Source of the DNA: Mycoplasmatota bacterium
GTDB lineage: Bacteria; Bacillota_I; Bacilli_A; RF39; UBA660
Direction of reading: 5' to 3'
Length of the DNA stretch: 5,020 nt
Assembly (NCBI GenBank): GCA_012512795.1
Contig: JAAZDL010000083.1
Span: 1 to 5,020 of the forward strand
The notes beneath the pieces are model-generated. The model searched no databases and was not told the origin of the DNA. It saw only the letters and a list, made by a program, of their open reading frames with translations. Position numbers and translations under genes: made by a program. Shown here one piece after another: positions 1-5,009 of the stretch (the stretch's first letter is position 1; the number at the start of each line of letters is the position of its first letter).

Positions 1-19
1 TCAAATAAATGAAAGCTTT

Positions 20-1276
20 TTATATTTTTAATTTTCTTTGAAAACTAATTGATTCTTTATCTTCTCCAAGAGGTATATATTCAATACTTAAATCTCTTGC
101 GTAATTATTTTCAAAATCAATATTACCAACAAGAAATCCTTTATTAACAATAGCATGGCTATTAGAAGGTAAATCACACAAAGCAGGAACTCTAAATATT
201 GCATATTTCCCATCATAATAACATTTATATTGATGTGAGTGCCCTAGAAAATTTAATAGTACTACATTATCATTAGTTTTATTTAATATTCTAGATATTT
301 CATGTTTTAAAGATATATATTCATCATTTACTTTTATATATGCTGATTTATATCCAAGTATTTCAAAATCATCTCTTTCACTTAATATTTTCGCAATATC
401 TACTCCATCACTAATAATTGGAAAAGCATCATGATTACCAAGCAATATTAAATTTTTGATATTTTTATCATAACAATAATTTTTCATACTATGATTTACT
501 TGGTCTACAATATTTTTACATTTACTTTTACACCTACTGTAATTCATATGAGCACCTTCAATAAAGTCTCCAGAATGAAAAATATAATTAATACCATTTT
601 TAGTAGCATACTCATATACTTTATCTAAATATTCAAAGTTTTCATATCTACTTCCAAAATGAGTATCAGAGATAACTATAAATTTTATATTTTCCATATT
701 CCCAAGAGAAAACAATTGATCAAACTTTGAAGCAGTAAGTATCTCACTTCCATCTAAACAAGCAAGTCGCATAAATTCATCTGATGAGTCTATATTTTTA
801 TTAAAATGATAATTACTAGATTTATTTGATGCGTCTAATAAATCTATAGTTCTTAAAATATTATATTTTATCATTGAAGCATATTTTTTCTCACTATCAT
901 TTCCGTATATACATAAATCATAATACATTGTTTTAAATAAATATAATAACTTTTCAGGTCTAACTCTTAGTTTATCAACTATATCATATACAGTATATCC
1001 GTCACACATTAAACTAAAAGCAGCATTTCTGCTTTCTCCTCCAAAGTTTCTCGTAATATTTCTTTTATTTTTACTATTTAATAATATATTTATTAACTCT
1101 ACATAAACAAAGTCATCTTCTTTAAATGAGTTTACAACATCACTTCTAATTATCTTTAATATATTAATAATATAAGTTCTTTCTAAATTTAATTCTTTTG
1201 AAATTTCATCAATACTTTTGTTTTCCATTAGTTTATTTTTAACTAACTCATAAACATCAAACTGAACTTGTTTCAT
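20..1276 (-). CDS. Metallophosphoesterase with two N-terminal helix-turn-helix-like segments
   Basis: Predicted calcineurin-like phosphoesterase of 418 aa; the substrate is unknown. The C-terminal half carries the full set of two-metal ligands: D204 and H206 (DTHFG), D237 (GDF), N281 and H282 (GNHD), H325 (KHE), and H346 and H348 (GHSH), so it should be active. The first 120 residues have no phosphoesterase motifs. They hold two similar helix-turn-helix-like stretches, about 16-47 and 89-121, that align with each other with one gap, suggesting a duplicated nucleic-acid-binding module. No signal peptide or membrane segment is seen, so it is probably cytoplasmic. I chose the ATG at 1276 because an AGGGGGA Shine-Dalgarno lies 5 nt upstream (1282-1288). 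A GTG six codons earlier would place that site inside the gene. It is the last gene of a tight run, 24 nt after the ADP-ribosylglycohydrolase-family gene. The phosphoesterase call is firm; DNA binding is inferred. Confidence 0.88.
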   Translation of the reverse strand: MKQVQFDVYELVKNKLMENKSIDEISKELNLERTYIINILKIIRSDVVNSFKEDDFVYVELINILLNSKNKRNITRNFGGESRNAAFSLMCDGYTVYDIVDKLRVRPEKLLYLFKTMYYDLCIYGNDSEKKYASMIKYNILRTIDLLDASNKSSNYHFNKNIDSSDEFMRLACLDGSEILTASKFDQLFSLGNMENIKFIVISDTHFGSRYENFEYLDKVYEYATKNGINYIFHSGDFIEGAHMNYSRCKSKCKNIVDQVNHSMKNYCYDKNIKNLILLGNHDAFPIISDGVDIAKILSERDDFEILGYKSAYIKVNDEYISLKHEISRILNKTNDNVVLLNFLGHSHQYKCYYDGKYAIFRVPALCDLPSNSHAIVNKGFLVGNIDFENNYARDLSIEYIPLGEDKESISFQRKLKI

Positions 1277-1281
1277 AAATA

Positions 1282-1288
1282 TCCCCCT
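1282..1288 (-). promoter_or_regulatory. Ribosome binding site deciding the phosphoesterase start
   Basis: The minus strand reads AGGGGGA, 5 nt before the ATG at 1276. It is an unusually G-rich run in this AT-rich sequence and overlaps the codons that would follow the alternative GTG start at 1294. It therefore argues for the shorter protein. Confidence 0.7.
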
Positions 1289-1300
1289 GTCCACAATTTA

Positions 1301-2134
1301 TTAAATAATTTTACTATATCCTATTTTTAATTTTTTTTGAAAGTCACTTGGTATATGCTCATCTACTATATCTACTAGTTCTCGATCAACTTTGTATAAA
1401 GCCTCAGCAATAGAACCTGTTATACATGCTATAGTGTCAGTATCTCCACCTATTGAAATTGCCTTTCTTATAGATTCATCAAATGTTGAAGATGAAAGTG
1501 CACAATAAATACTTTGAGGAACTACTATATCACAAATACTACTAAATGTATTAGTTTTTCTTAAATTATCTAAATTTAAATCTAAGTTGTATTTAAATTT
1601 ATCTGATATTTGACTTTCTATTTCACTATTTTTATATCCTTCTCTAGCTAGAAAAATAGAGTACGCTACTGCTTGAGCTCCTTTTATACCAGACTCACTA
1701 TTATGAGTAGGTATTGCTGAAAGTTTAGCTTTTTCTAATACTTCTTCTTTACTATTACATAAGTATCCAACAGGAGATACTCTCATCGCAGAACCATTTC
1801 CTATACTATTTGCAATAATATTACTTTTTGCCCATTTCATTGTATTAGGAGAAAATGGATGCTTAAAATACTTTTCAATTTTAGGTTTATAATCGCTATA
1901 GAAAAGTATATATCTTTTTAATACAGGTTCAAAAGATTTATTTGTTAATAATGCATCTAATACTGCTATGGTTAAAATTGTATCATCACTAAAAAAACTT
2001 TCTTTATCAATCAAACTCTTTTTACTTAATATTTCCATTCTTCTTTTTAAATTTATTACTTTATTCATAGAATCAACAAACTCACTGTATTCAAATAATG
2101 AGCCAGACATATCACCAATTATTGCTCCATACAT
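1301..2134 (-). CDS. ADP-ribosylglycohydrolase family protein (DraG/ARH-like)
   Basis: 277 aa, the usual length for a stand-alone ADP-ribosylglycohydrolase domain. Family members use two magnesium ions to remove ADP-ribose from modified proteins (arginine in DraG and ARH1) or other acceptors; the acceptor here cannot be read from sequence. Visible signatures in order: an N-terminal GAIIGD (3-8), the metal-binding SDDT (49-52), GNGSAMR (112-118), THNSESG (143-149) and GGDTDTIA (229-236) with D231 and D233. All expected metal ligands appear present, so activity is likely. There is no signal peptide or membrane helix, so it is presumably cytoplasmic. It sits between a GNAT gene (47 nt upstream) and the HTH-phosphoesterase (24 nt downstream), consistent with one transcript. 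No ADP-ribosyltransferase is visible in the window, so it may act on a modification made elsewhere or by an incoming toxin. The family is confident; the substrate is unknown. Confidence 0.9.
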   Translation of the reverse strand: MYGAIIGDMSGSLFEYSEFVDSMNKVINLKRRMEILSKKSLIDKESFFSDDTILTIAVLDALLTNKSFEPVLKRYILFYSDYKPKIEKYFKHPFSPNTMKWAKSNIIANSIGNGSAMRVSPVGYLCNSKEEVLEKAKLSAIPTHNSESGIKGAQAVAYSIFLAREGYKNSEIESQISDKFKYNLDLNLDNLRKTNTFSSICDIVVPQSIYCALSSSTFDESIRKAISIGGDTDTIACITGSIAEALYKVDRELVDIVDEHIPSDFQKKLKIGYSKII

Positions 2135-2139
2135 ATATT

Positions 2140-2151
2140 ATCACTATCCTT
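2140..2151 (-). promoter_or_regulatory. Bipartite ribosome binding site of the ADP-ribosylglycohydrolase gene
   Basis: The minus strand reads AAGGATAGTGAT, ending 5 nt before the ATG at 2134. AAGGA and GTGAT both match parts of the extended Shine-Dalgarno consensus AAGGAGGTGAT, with one extra base between them. The same 12-mer precedes the GNAT gene (2623-2634). Confidence 0.6.
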
Positions 2152-2181
2152 ACAGTTAACATGCTTAAACTCTTTAAATTG

Positions 2182-2619
2182 TTATAAATTTTTTCTTAAA
2201 TTAACTTTAAATTCCTCAAATCCAAATTTTTTATATAATTTTTTAGCTATATTATTTTCATACATAACATTTATATCAATATGTTTATATTCTTTTTCAT
2301 TGCAAATTTTTAATGCTTCATCTACTAGTGAAGTTGCTATCTTTTTATTTCTATGTTCCTTTTTTACATAAAGGCCATCTATTAGACATATTTTATTATT
2401 TTGATCAACAAACTTTATTAAGATATAACCTACTATTTCATTTTCTATATAGTACCCTAATAAATAATACTCTTTATTATTTATAATATTCGGAAAATAA
2501 TCTGATACTTTAAAATCTTTATCTATTGTACTATCATATTTTTGTTCATCTAAAATAAGTTCTGTTAAAAACTCATCGCATATTTTTGCATCTAATATTT
2601 TAGTAACTTGTTTTATCAT
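2182..2619 (-). CDS. GNAT-family N-acetyltransferase
   Basis: 145 aa, a typical single GNAT domain, predicted to move an acetyl group from acetyl-CoA to an unknown amine. The core is recognisable: a strand then IDGLYVKKEHRNKKIATSL (about 79-98) as motif A with the pyrophosphate-loop pattern R90-x-x-K93-x-A95, followed by INVMYENNIAKKLYKKFGF (about 116-134), where N121 and Y129 fit the usual motif B residues. K93 replaces the first glycine of the R/Q-x-x-G-x-G/A loop, a mild departure. The start is set at 2619 because an AAAGG plus GTGAT ribosome binding site lies just upstream. An in-frame ATG eight codons earlier (2643) has no such site and sits only 14 nt after the tRNA-Thr 3' end. The gene opens the three-gene run and probably depends on the tRNA-Thr promoter. 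It could be a RimI-like protein acetylase or a small-molecule acetylase; sequence alone does not decide. Confidence 0.87.
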   Translation of the reverse strand: MIKQVTKILDAKICDEFLTELILDEQKYDSTIDKDFKVSDYFPNIINNKEYYLLGYYIENEIVGYILIKFVDQNNKICLIDGLYVKKEHRNKKIATSLVDEALKICNEKEYKHIDINVMYENNIAKKLYKKFGFEEFKVNLRKNL

Positions 2620-2622
2620 ATA

Positions 2623-2635
2623 ATCACTATCCTTT
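2623..2635 (-). promoter_or_regulatory. Bipartite ribosome binding site of the GNAT gene
   Basis: The minus strand reads AAAGGATAGTGAT, ending 3 nt before the ATG at 2619. The GTGAT half gives close pairing to the 16S 3' end and the AAAGG half adds more. This site decides the start in favour of 2619 rather than 2643. Confidence 0.6.
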
Positions 2636-2657
2636 ATATACATTTCTTACTATTTTA

Positions 2658-2731
2658 TGGTGCCATCTATAAGAATCGAACTTATAATTGGGCCTTACCA
2701 TGGCTCTGTTATACCATTTAACTAAGACGGC
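2658..2731 (-). tRNA. tRNA-Thr (anticodon GGT)
   Basis: A 74-nt cloverleaf including an encoded CCA. The acceptor stem is GCCGTCT/AGATGGC with one G-T pair. The D stem is GTTA/TAAC with a GG-containing loop. The anticodon loop (2695-2701) reads ATGGTAA, giving GGT at 2697-2699. There is a 4-nt variable loop and a perfect ATAAG/CTTAT T stem with loop TTCGATT. G1-C72, C2-G71 and A73 agree with bacterial threonine identity. The anticodon stem has one A28-C42 mismatch (2705 and 2691). It lies 38 nt ahead of the GNAT gene with no terminator between them, so the pre-tRNA is probably the 5' part of the operon transcript. Confidence 0.93.
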
Positions 2732-2737
2732 AATATA

Positions 2738-2783
2738 TTACAAAGTAACAACTTTATAATATAATAAAGAGATAACTTTGTAA
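2738..2783. repeat. 9-bp inverted repeat spanning the tRNA-Thr promoter
   Basis: TTACAAAGT at 2738-2746 is the exact inverse complement of ACTTTGTAA at 2775-2783. The arms are 28 nt apart. One arm overlaps the -35 box and the other lies just past the predicted transcription start. A shorter AAAGT/ACTTT pair (2742-2746, 2751-2755) sits within the leader. It could be an operator or a chance pairing in AT-rich DNA. Confidence 0.4.
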
Positions 2784-2784
2784 A
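2756..2784 (-). promoter_or_regulatory. Sigma-A-type promoter of tRNA-Thr and probably the downstream operon
   Basis: The minus strand has TTTACA (2779-2784), a 17-nt spacer and TATTAT (2756-2761). Each box matches the consensus at five of six bases. Transcription would start near 2749, about 18 nt before the tRNA-Thr 5' end. It is the best promoter seen in the window and comes right after the tRNA-Ala terminator. Confidence 0.72.
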
Positions 2785-2795
2785 CTATTATAATT

Positions 2796-2814
2796 AAAAA
2801 GCCCTATATAGGGC
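2796..2814 (-). terminator. Intrinsic terminator of tRNA-Ala
   Basis: The self-complementary GCCCTATATAGGGC (2801-2814) forms a 5-bp GC-rich stem with an ATAT loop. On the minus strand it is followed by TTTTT (2796-2800). It lies 13 nt after the tRNA-Ala 3' end. The T tract follows only in the minus direction, so it separates tRNA-Ala from tRNA-Thr. Confidence 0.8.
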
Positions 2815-2827
2815 ATAAATAACAAAA

Positions 2828-2904
2828 TGGTGGAGAATGTGGGACTTGAACCCGCGACCCTCTGCGTGCAAGGCAGATGCTCTAGCCAACTGAGCTAATT
2901 CCCC
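2828..2904 (-). tRNA. tRNA-Ala (anticodon TGC)
   Basis: A 77-nt cloverleaf with an encoded CCA. The acceptor stem GGGGAAT/ATTCTCC contains the G3-U70 wobble (2902 and 2834) that identifies alanine tRNAs. The D stem is GCTC/GAGC with a 9-nt loop. The anticodon stem TCTGC/GCAGA encloses CTTGCAC, giving TGC at 2868-2870. The T stem is GCGGG/CCCAC with loop TTCAAGT and has one C50-A64 mismatch. It has its own upstream promoter and downstream terminator, so it appears to be a single-gene transcript. Confidence 0.96.
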
Positions 2905-2913
2905 ACGGTAGGC

Positions 2914-2930
2914 GCTTGAATAAATCAAGC
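2914..2930 (-). other. Hairpin at the 5' end of the tRNA-Ala precursor
   Basis: GCTTGA and TCAAGC flank a 5-nt loop, forming a perfect 6-bp stem. It begins about where transcription from the 2937-2966 promoter would start, and ends 9 nt before the mature tRNA. No T tract follows on the minus strand, so it looks like a pre-tRNA leader structure rather than a terminator. Confidence 0.45.
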
Positions 2931-2936
2931 ATATTA

Positions 2937-2966
2937 ATATTAACATAATTGCTTTGTTTTAGTCAA
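2937..2966 (-). promoter_or_regulatory. Probable promoter of tRNA-Ala
   Basis: The minus strand has TTGACT (2961-2966, five of six consensus bases), an 18-nt spacer and TAATAT (2937-2942, four of six). The start would fall near 2930, about 26 nt before the tRNA. The spacing and -10 box are only fair, but a promoter is expected here because yvcK ends just upstream. Confidence 0.5.
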
Positions 2967-2970
2967 GCAA
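2949..2970 (-). terminator. Possible weak terminator after yvcK
   Basis: TTGCTT (2949-2954) and AAGCAA (2965-2970) can pair, with one further G-C pair if a single T is bulged, starting 7 nt past the yvcK stop. The stem is AT-rich and the following bases are only moderately T-rich, so termination may be leaky. The hairpin overlaps the -35 box of the tRNA-Ala promoter. Confidence 0.28.
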
Positions 2971-2977
2971 AAGTTGA

Positions 2978-3916
2978 TTATTTCGCTATAATATTCATTA
3001 TTTCAAGACCTAATTTAACACTATCATGCCTTATTGTATTATTCTCTATTTTTAAAAGAGGTTTATTAACAACTTGTATCTTAATATTTTCTTTATCAAA
3101 TACAACTAAATCTTTTTGTTCAAGTGTTTCATAGATCTTTTGAGTCTTCTTATTAACTTTTTGACTATTTGTTATTACTACATCTATTTTTTTCTCTCCA
3201 AGATAACTATTTAACAAATTAATATGATCACTAACTCTAAAATCTTCTGTCTCTCCTGGTTGAGTCATCATGTTACATACATAAATAATCTTAGCATCAC
3301 TTTTATCAATAGCATTAACGATTTTCTTACATAACAAATTAGGAATAATACTAGTATATATGCTACCCATACTAAGTATAATTGCATCACTTTCTTTTAT
3401 ACTTTTAATTACTTCATCATTTATTTGTGGCTTTTCTTTATAAAAAACTCTATTTATAGTTTTACCATATGCTGTTATACTGCTTTCTCCTTCAATAATA
3501 GTGCCATCTTCCATTTCTGCCATTAAAGTTACATTATCATCAGTAAGAGGTAATACTTTACCTTTTAAATTTAAAACTTTACCTACTTGTTTAATACCTG
3601 AAGATAAATTACCTGATATGTCTGTTAATGCTGTTAAAAGTATATTACCTACTGTATGCCCGTCTAAATCACTTGTTGTTTTAAACCTATAATTTATAAG
3701 TTTTTCTATTATTTCCTCAGTTTCTGATAATGATACTAAAACTCTTCTAATATCTCCTACTGCAGGTACATTAAATTCTTTTCTTAATTTACCTGTACTT
3801 TTACCATCATCTGATACTGATACAATGGCAGTAATATCTAGCGGAAACATTTTCAAACCACTTAATAATACTGACTGCCCTGTACCTCCTCCAAAAACTA
3901 CTATTTTATTATTCAT
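2978..3916 (-). CDS. yvcK: YvcK/GlmR family gluconeogenesis and cell-envelope factor
   Basis: 312 aa, full length for YvcK (GlmR, CofD-like fold). In Bacillus the family is needed for growth on gluconeogenic carbon, binds UDP-GlcNAc and tunes amino-sugar supply to the cell wall; that role is carried over by homology. Signatures in order: the nucleotide-binding GGGTG (9-13), VSVSDDGKSTG (32-42), PAVGDIRR (51-58), GHTVGN (86-91), PLTDDNVTLMAEMEDG (123-138), GSIYTSIIPNLL (184-195) and CNMMTQPGETE (214-224). No membrane segment is seen, so it is cytoplasmic. An AAGGAG site (3923-3928) lies 6 nt before the ATG and abuts the stop codon of the upstream M15 gene, only 3 nt away, so translational coupling is likely. 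In many Bacillota yvcK sits between rapZ (yvcJ) and whiA; here its neighbours are a VanY-like gene and tRNAs. All key motifs are intact. Confidence 0.95.
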   Translation of the reverse strand: MNNKIVVFGGGTGQSVLLSGLKMFPLDITAIVSVSDDGKSTGKLRKEFNVPAVGDIRRVLVSLSETEEIIEKLINYRFKTTSDLDGHTVGNILLTALTDISGNLSSGIKQVGKVLNLKGKVLPLTDDNVTLMAEMEDGTIIEGESSITAYGKTINRVFYKEKPQINDEVIKSIKESDAIILSMGSIYTSIIPNLLCKKIVNAIDKSDAKIIYVCNMMTQPGETEDFRVSDHINLLNSYLGEKKIDVVITNSQKVNKKTQKIYETLEQKDLVVFDKENIKIQVVNKPLLKIENNTIRHDSVKLGLEIMNIIAK

Positions 3917-3919
3917 ACG

Positions 3920-4864
3920 TTACTCCTTATCTACAAAATATGCATAGTACTCTTCAAAACATATCTTCTCATTATAAATTAAAGTCGCTGCTGAAACTCC
4001 TACATATCTAAGTCTCCAAGTAGATGCTCTAAATTGTGTTAAATTTTCTTTATCACTTGGAAATCTAAATATAAAACCATAATTATAAGCATTTTCTTCT
4101 AGCCAGATGTATTCTTCACTGTTTTTAGGATTATCATATACTTTATTATATGGTGAAATATCAAATGATAGTCCAGTTTGATATTCTGAGTGTCCTGGCC
4201 TAGCTACATATATATCCGCATCACTTTCTCCATAGCTATTTTTATAATTATTAAACATTTTTTCTTGATCTTTATATGATCTATATCCATCAGATAATAC
4301 TAATGAATAACCACTATTTTTAGCATCTTCAATCATTTCTATTATTGGATCTAAAATCATACTACTTATCTTAACTCCAGAATAAGCATACTGCACTGAT
4401 ACTTCAACTATATCATCAGGTTCATAATCGTTTTTAAGCCCATATAATCTATTTACAAGCATCAGTTCATTTTTAGTTGTATCAGTATCCTTAGACTCAT
4501 CTATCCATTCAATATTAGCCTCAGTGTTTATTATAGCTACAATATTAGTAAGATCTTTATTTTTATTATCTTTTTTATATTCTAAATACAAACTTAAATT
4601 TTTAAAAATAAAGTACTTTTCTTTTACTAGAAAAACTATATCACTATTATAATCCATTTTCAGTAATGATTTTAACTCATCTTGCTTTAATTGTTTATTA
4701 AGAATTTCAAACTCTTCTAAACTATAACCAATAGAAGTAAATTTATATTCATCTGTTTTCTTATAGTTAAAATGCACTATTAACTTAGTTAAACCAAATA
4801 TAATAGCAATTAAACTAATAATAAATATAGATAATTTAAAATAATTTAATTTTCTTACAACCAT
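3920..4864 (-). CDS. Membrane-anchored VanY-like M15 protein, probably catalytically inactive
   Basis: 314 aa. A hydrophobic helix at about 10-31 after a short basic start suggests a signal anchor with the rest outside the cell. Residues about 45-140 form a region without known motifs. The C-terminal 165 residues match the D-Ala-D-Ala carboxypeptidase fold of family M15B: SDGYRS (191-196) with R195, RPGHSEYQTG (222-231) leading to D235, and the terminal W-x-x-RYVG (283-289). Active members cut the last D-Ala from peptidoglycan stems. Here the zinc-binding histidine of SxHxxGxAxD is Tyr228, and the EPWH motif that supplies the catalytic Glu and last zinc His reads S281-T-W-R284. Only D235 of the metal ligands remains. 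The frame is open and the fold residues are kept, so this looks like a pseudoenzyme rather than decay. An AGGTGA site 5 nt upstream (4870-4875) supports the start. It heads the yvcK transcript, hinting at an envelope-sensing role. Confidence 0.87.
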   Translation of the reverse strand: MVVRKLNYFKLSIFIISLIAIIFGLTKLIVHFNYKKTDEYKFTSIGYSLEEFEILNKQLKQDELKSLLKMDYNSDIVFLVKEKYFIFKNLSLYLEYKKDNKNKDLTNIVAIINTEANIEWIDESKDTDTTKNELMLVNRLYGLKNDYEPDDIVEVSVQYAYSGVKISSMILDPIIEMIEDAKNSGYSLVLSDGYRSYKDQEKMFNNYKNSYGESDADIYVARPGHSEYQTGLSFDISPYNKVYDNPKNSEEYIWLEENAYNYGFIFRFPSDKENLTQFRASTWRLRYVGVSAATLIYNEKICFEEYYAYFVDKE

Positions 4865-4924
4865 TTAAATCACCTATTTATATTATACATAAAATAAATA
4901 TGTTTATCATAAATTAAGAGCTAA

Positions 4925-4953
4925 ATTAACATAAATTATACGAGATTTGTCAA
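4925..4953 (-). promoter_or_regulatory. Candidate promoter for the M15-yvcK pair
   Basis: A perfect TTGACA (4948-4953) is followed after 17 nt by GTTAAT (4925-4930, four of six). The start would fall near 4918, leaving a leader of about 54 nt. A perfect TATAAT also lies at 4882-4887 but has no good -35 box and would start transcription inside the ribosome binding site. Which -10 is used is not certain. Confidence 0.45.
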
Positions 4954-4961
4954 ATAAATAA

Positions 4962-4989
4962 TTGAAATATGTAAAAATCGTGATATTAT
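4962..4989 (+). promoter_or_regulatory. Candidate promoter of the divergent plus-strand gene
   Basis: TTGAAA (4962-4967), a 16-nt spacer and TATTAT (4984-4989) each match five of six consensus bases. The start would fall near 4996, at the ribosome binding site, giving a very short leader. A second option, TTGTCA (4947-4952) with TGTAAA (4970-4975), would give a longer one. Confidence 0.45.
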
Positions 4990-4995
4990 TATTTT

Positions 4996-5002
4996 AAGGA
5001 GG
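4996..5002 (+). promoter_or_regulatory. Consensus ribosome binding site of the divergent gene
   Basis: AAGGAGG lies 7 nt before the ATG at 5010. It is the strongest Shine-Dalgarno in the window and the main evidence that a plus-strand gene begins here. Confidence 0.8.
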
Positions 5003-5009
5003 ACTTAAT

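Noticed and set aside
11..30. AAAGCTTT palindrome with a T-rich run as a terminator
   Set aside because: The stem is too short and AT-rich, and the T-rich run is on the plus strand where no gene needs it; nothing supports a terminator for the minus-strand phosphoesterase within the window.
1277..1294. Longer phosphoesterase starting at the GTG at 1294
   Set aside because: No ribosome binding site lies upstream, and the strong AGGGGGA site would fall inside the gene, just before the ATG at 1276.
1968..2159. Open plus-strand frame of 63 codons opposite the ADP-ribosylglycohydrolase gene
   Set aside because: It is antisense to the conserved 5' half of a clear gene; its composition is just the mirror of AT-rich coding sequence.
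2620..2643. Longer GNAT starting at the ATG at 2643
   Set aside because: It lies 14 nt after the tRNA 3' end without a Shine-Dalgarno, while the ATG at 2619 has a good one; the extra eight residues add nothing to the domain.
2658..2731. tRNA-Thr as an integration site for a mobile element carrying the GNAT operon
   Set aside because: No integrase, no repeat of the tRNA 3' end elsewhere in the window, and composition matches the neighbours.
2949..3134. Open plus-strand frame of 61 codons opposite the end of yvcK
   Set aside because: It lies mostly antisense to yvcK, has no recognisable domain, and is hydrophobic only because of the T-rich composition.
3501..3692. Open plus-strand frame of 63 codons inside yvcK
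   Set aside because: It is antisense to the well-conserved GHTVGN and PLTDD part of yvcK.
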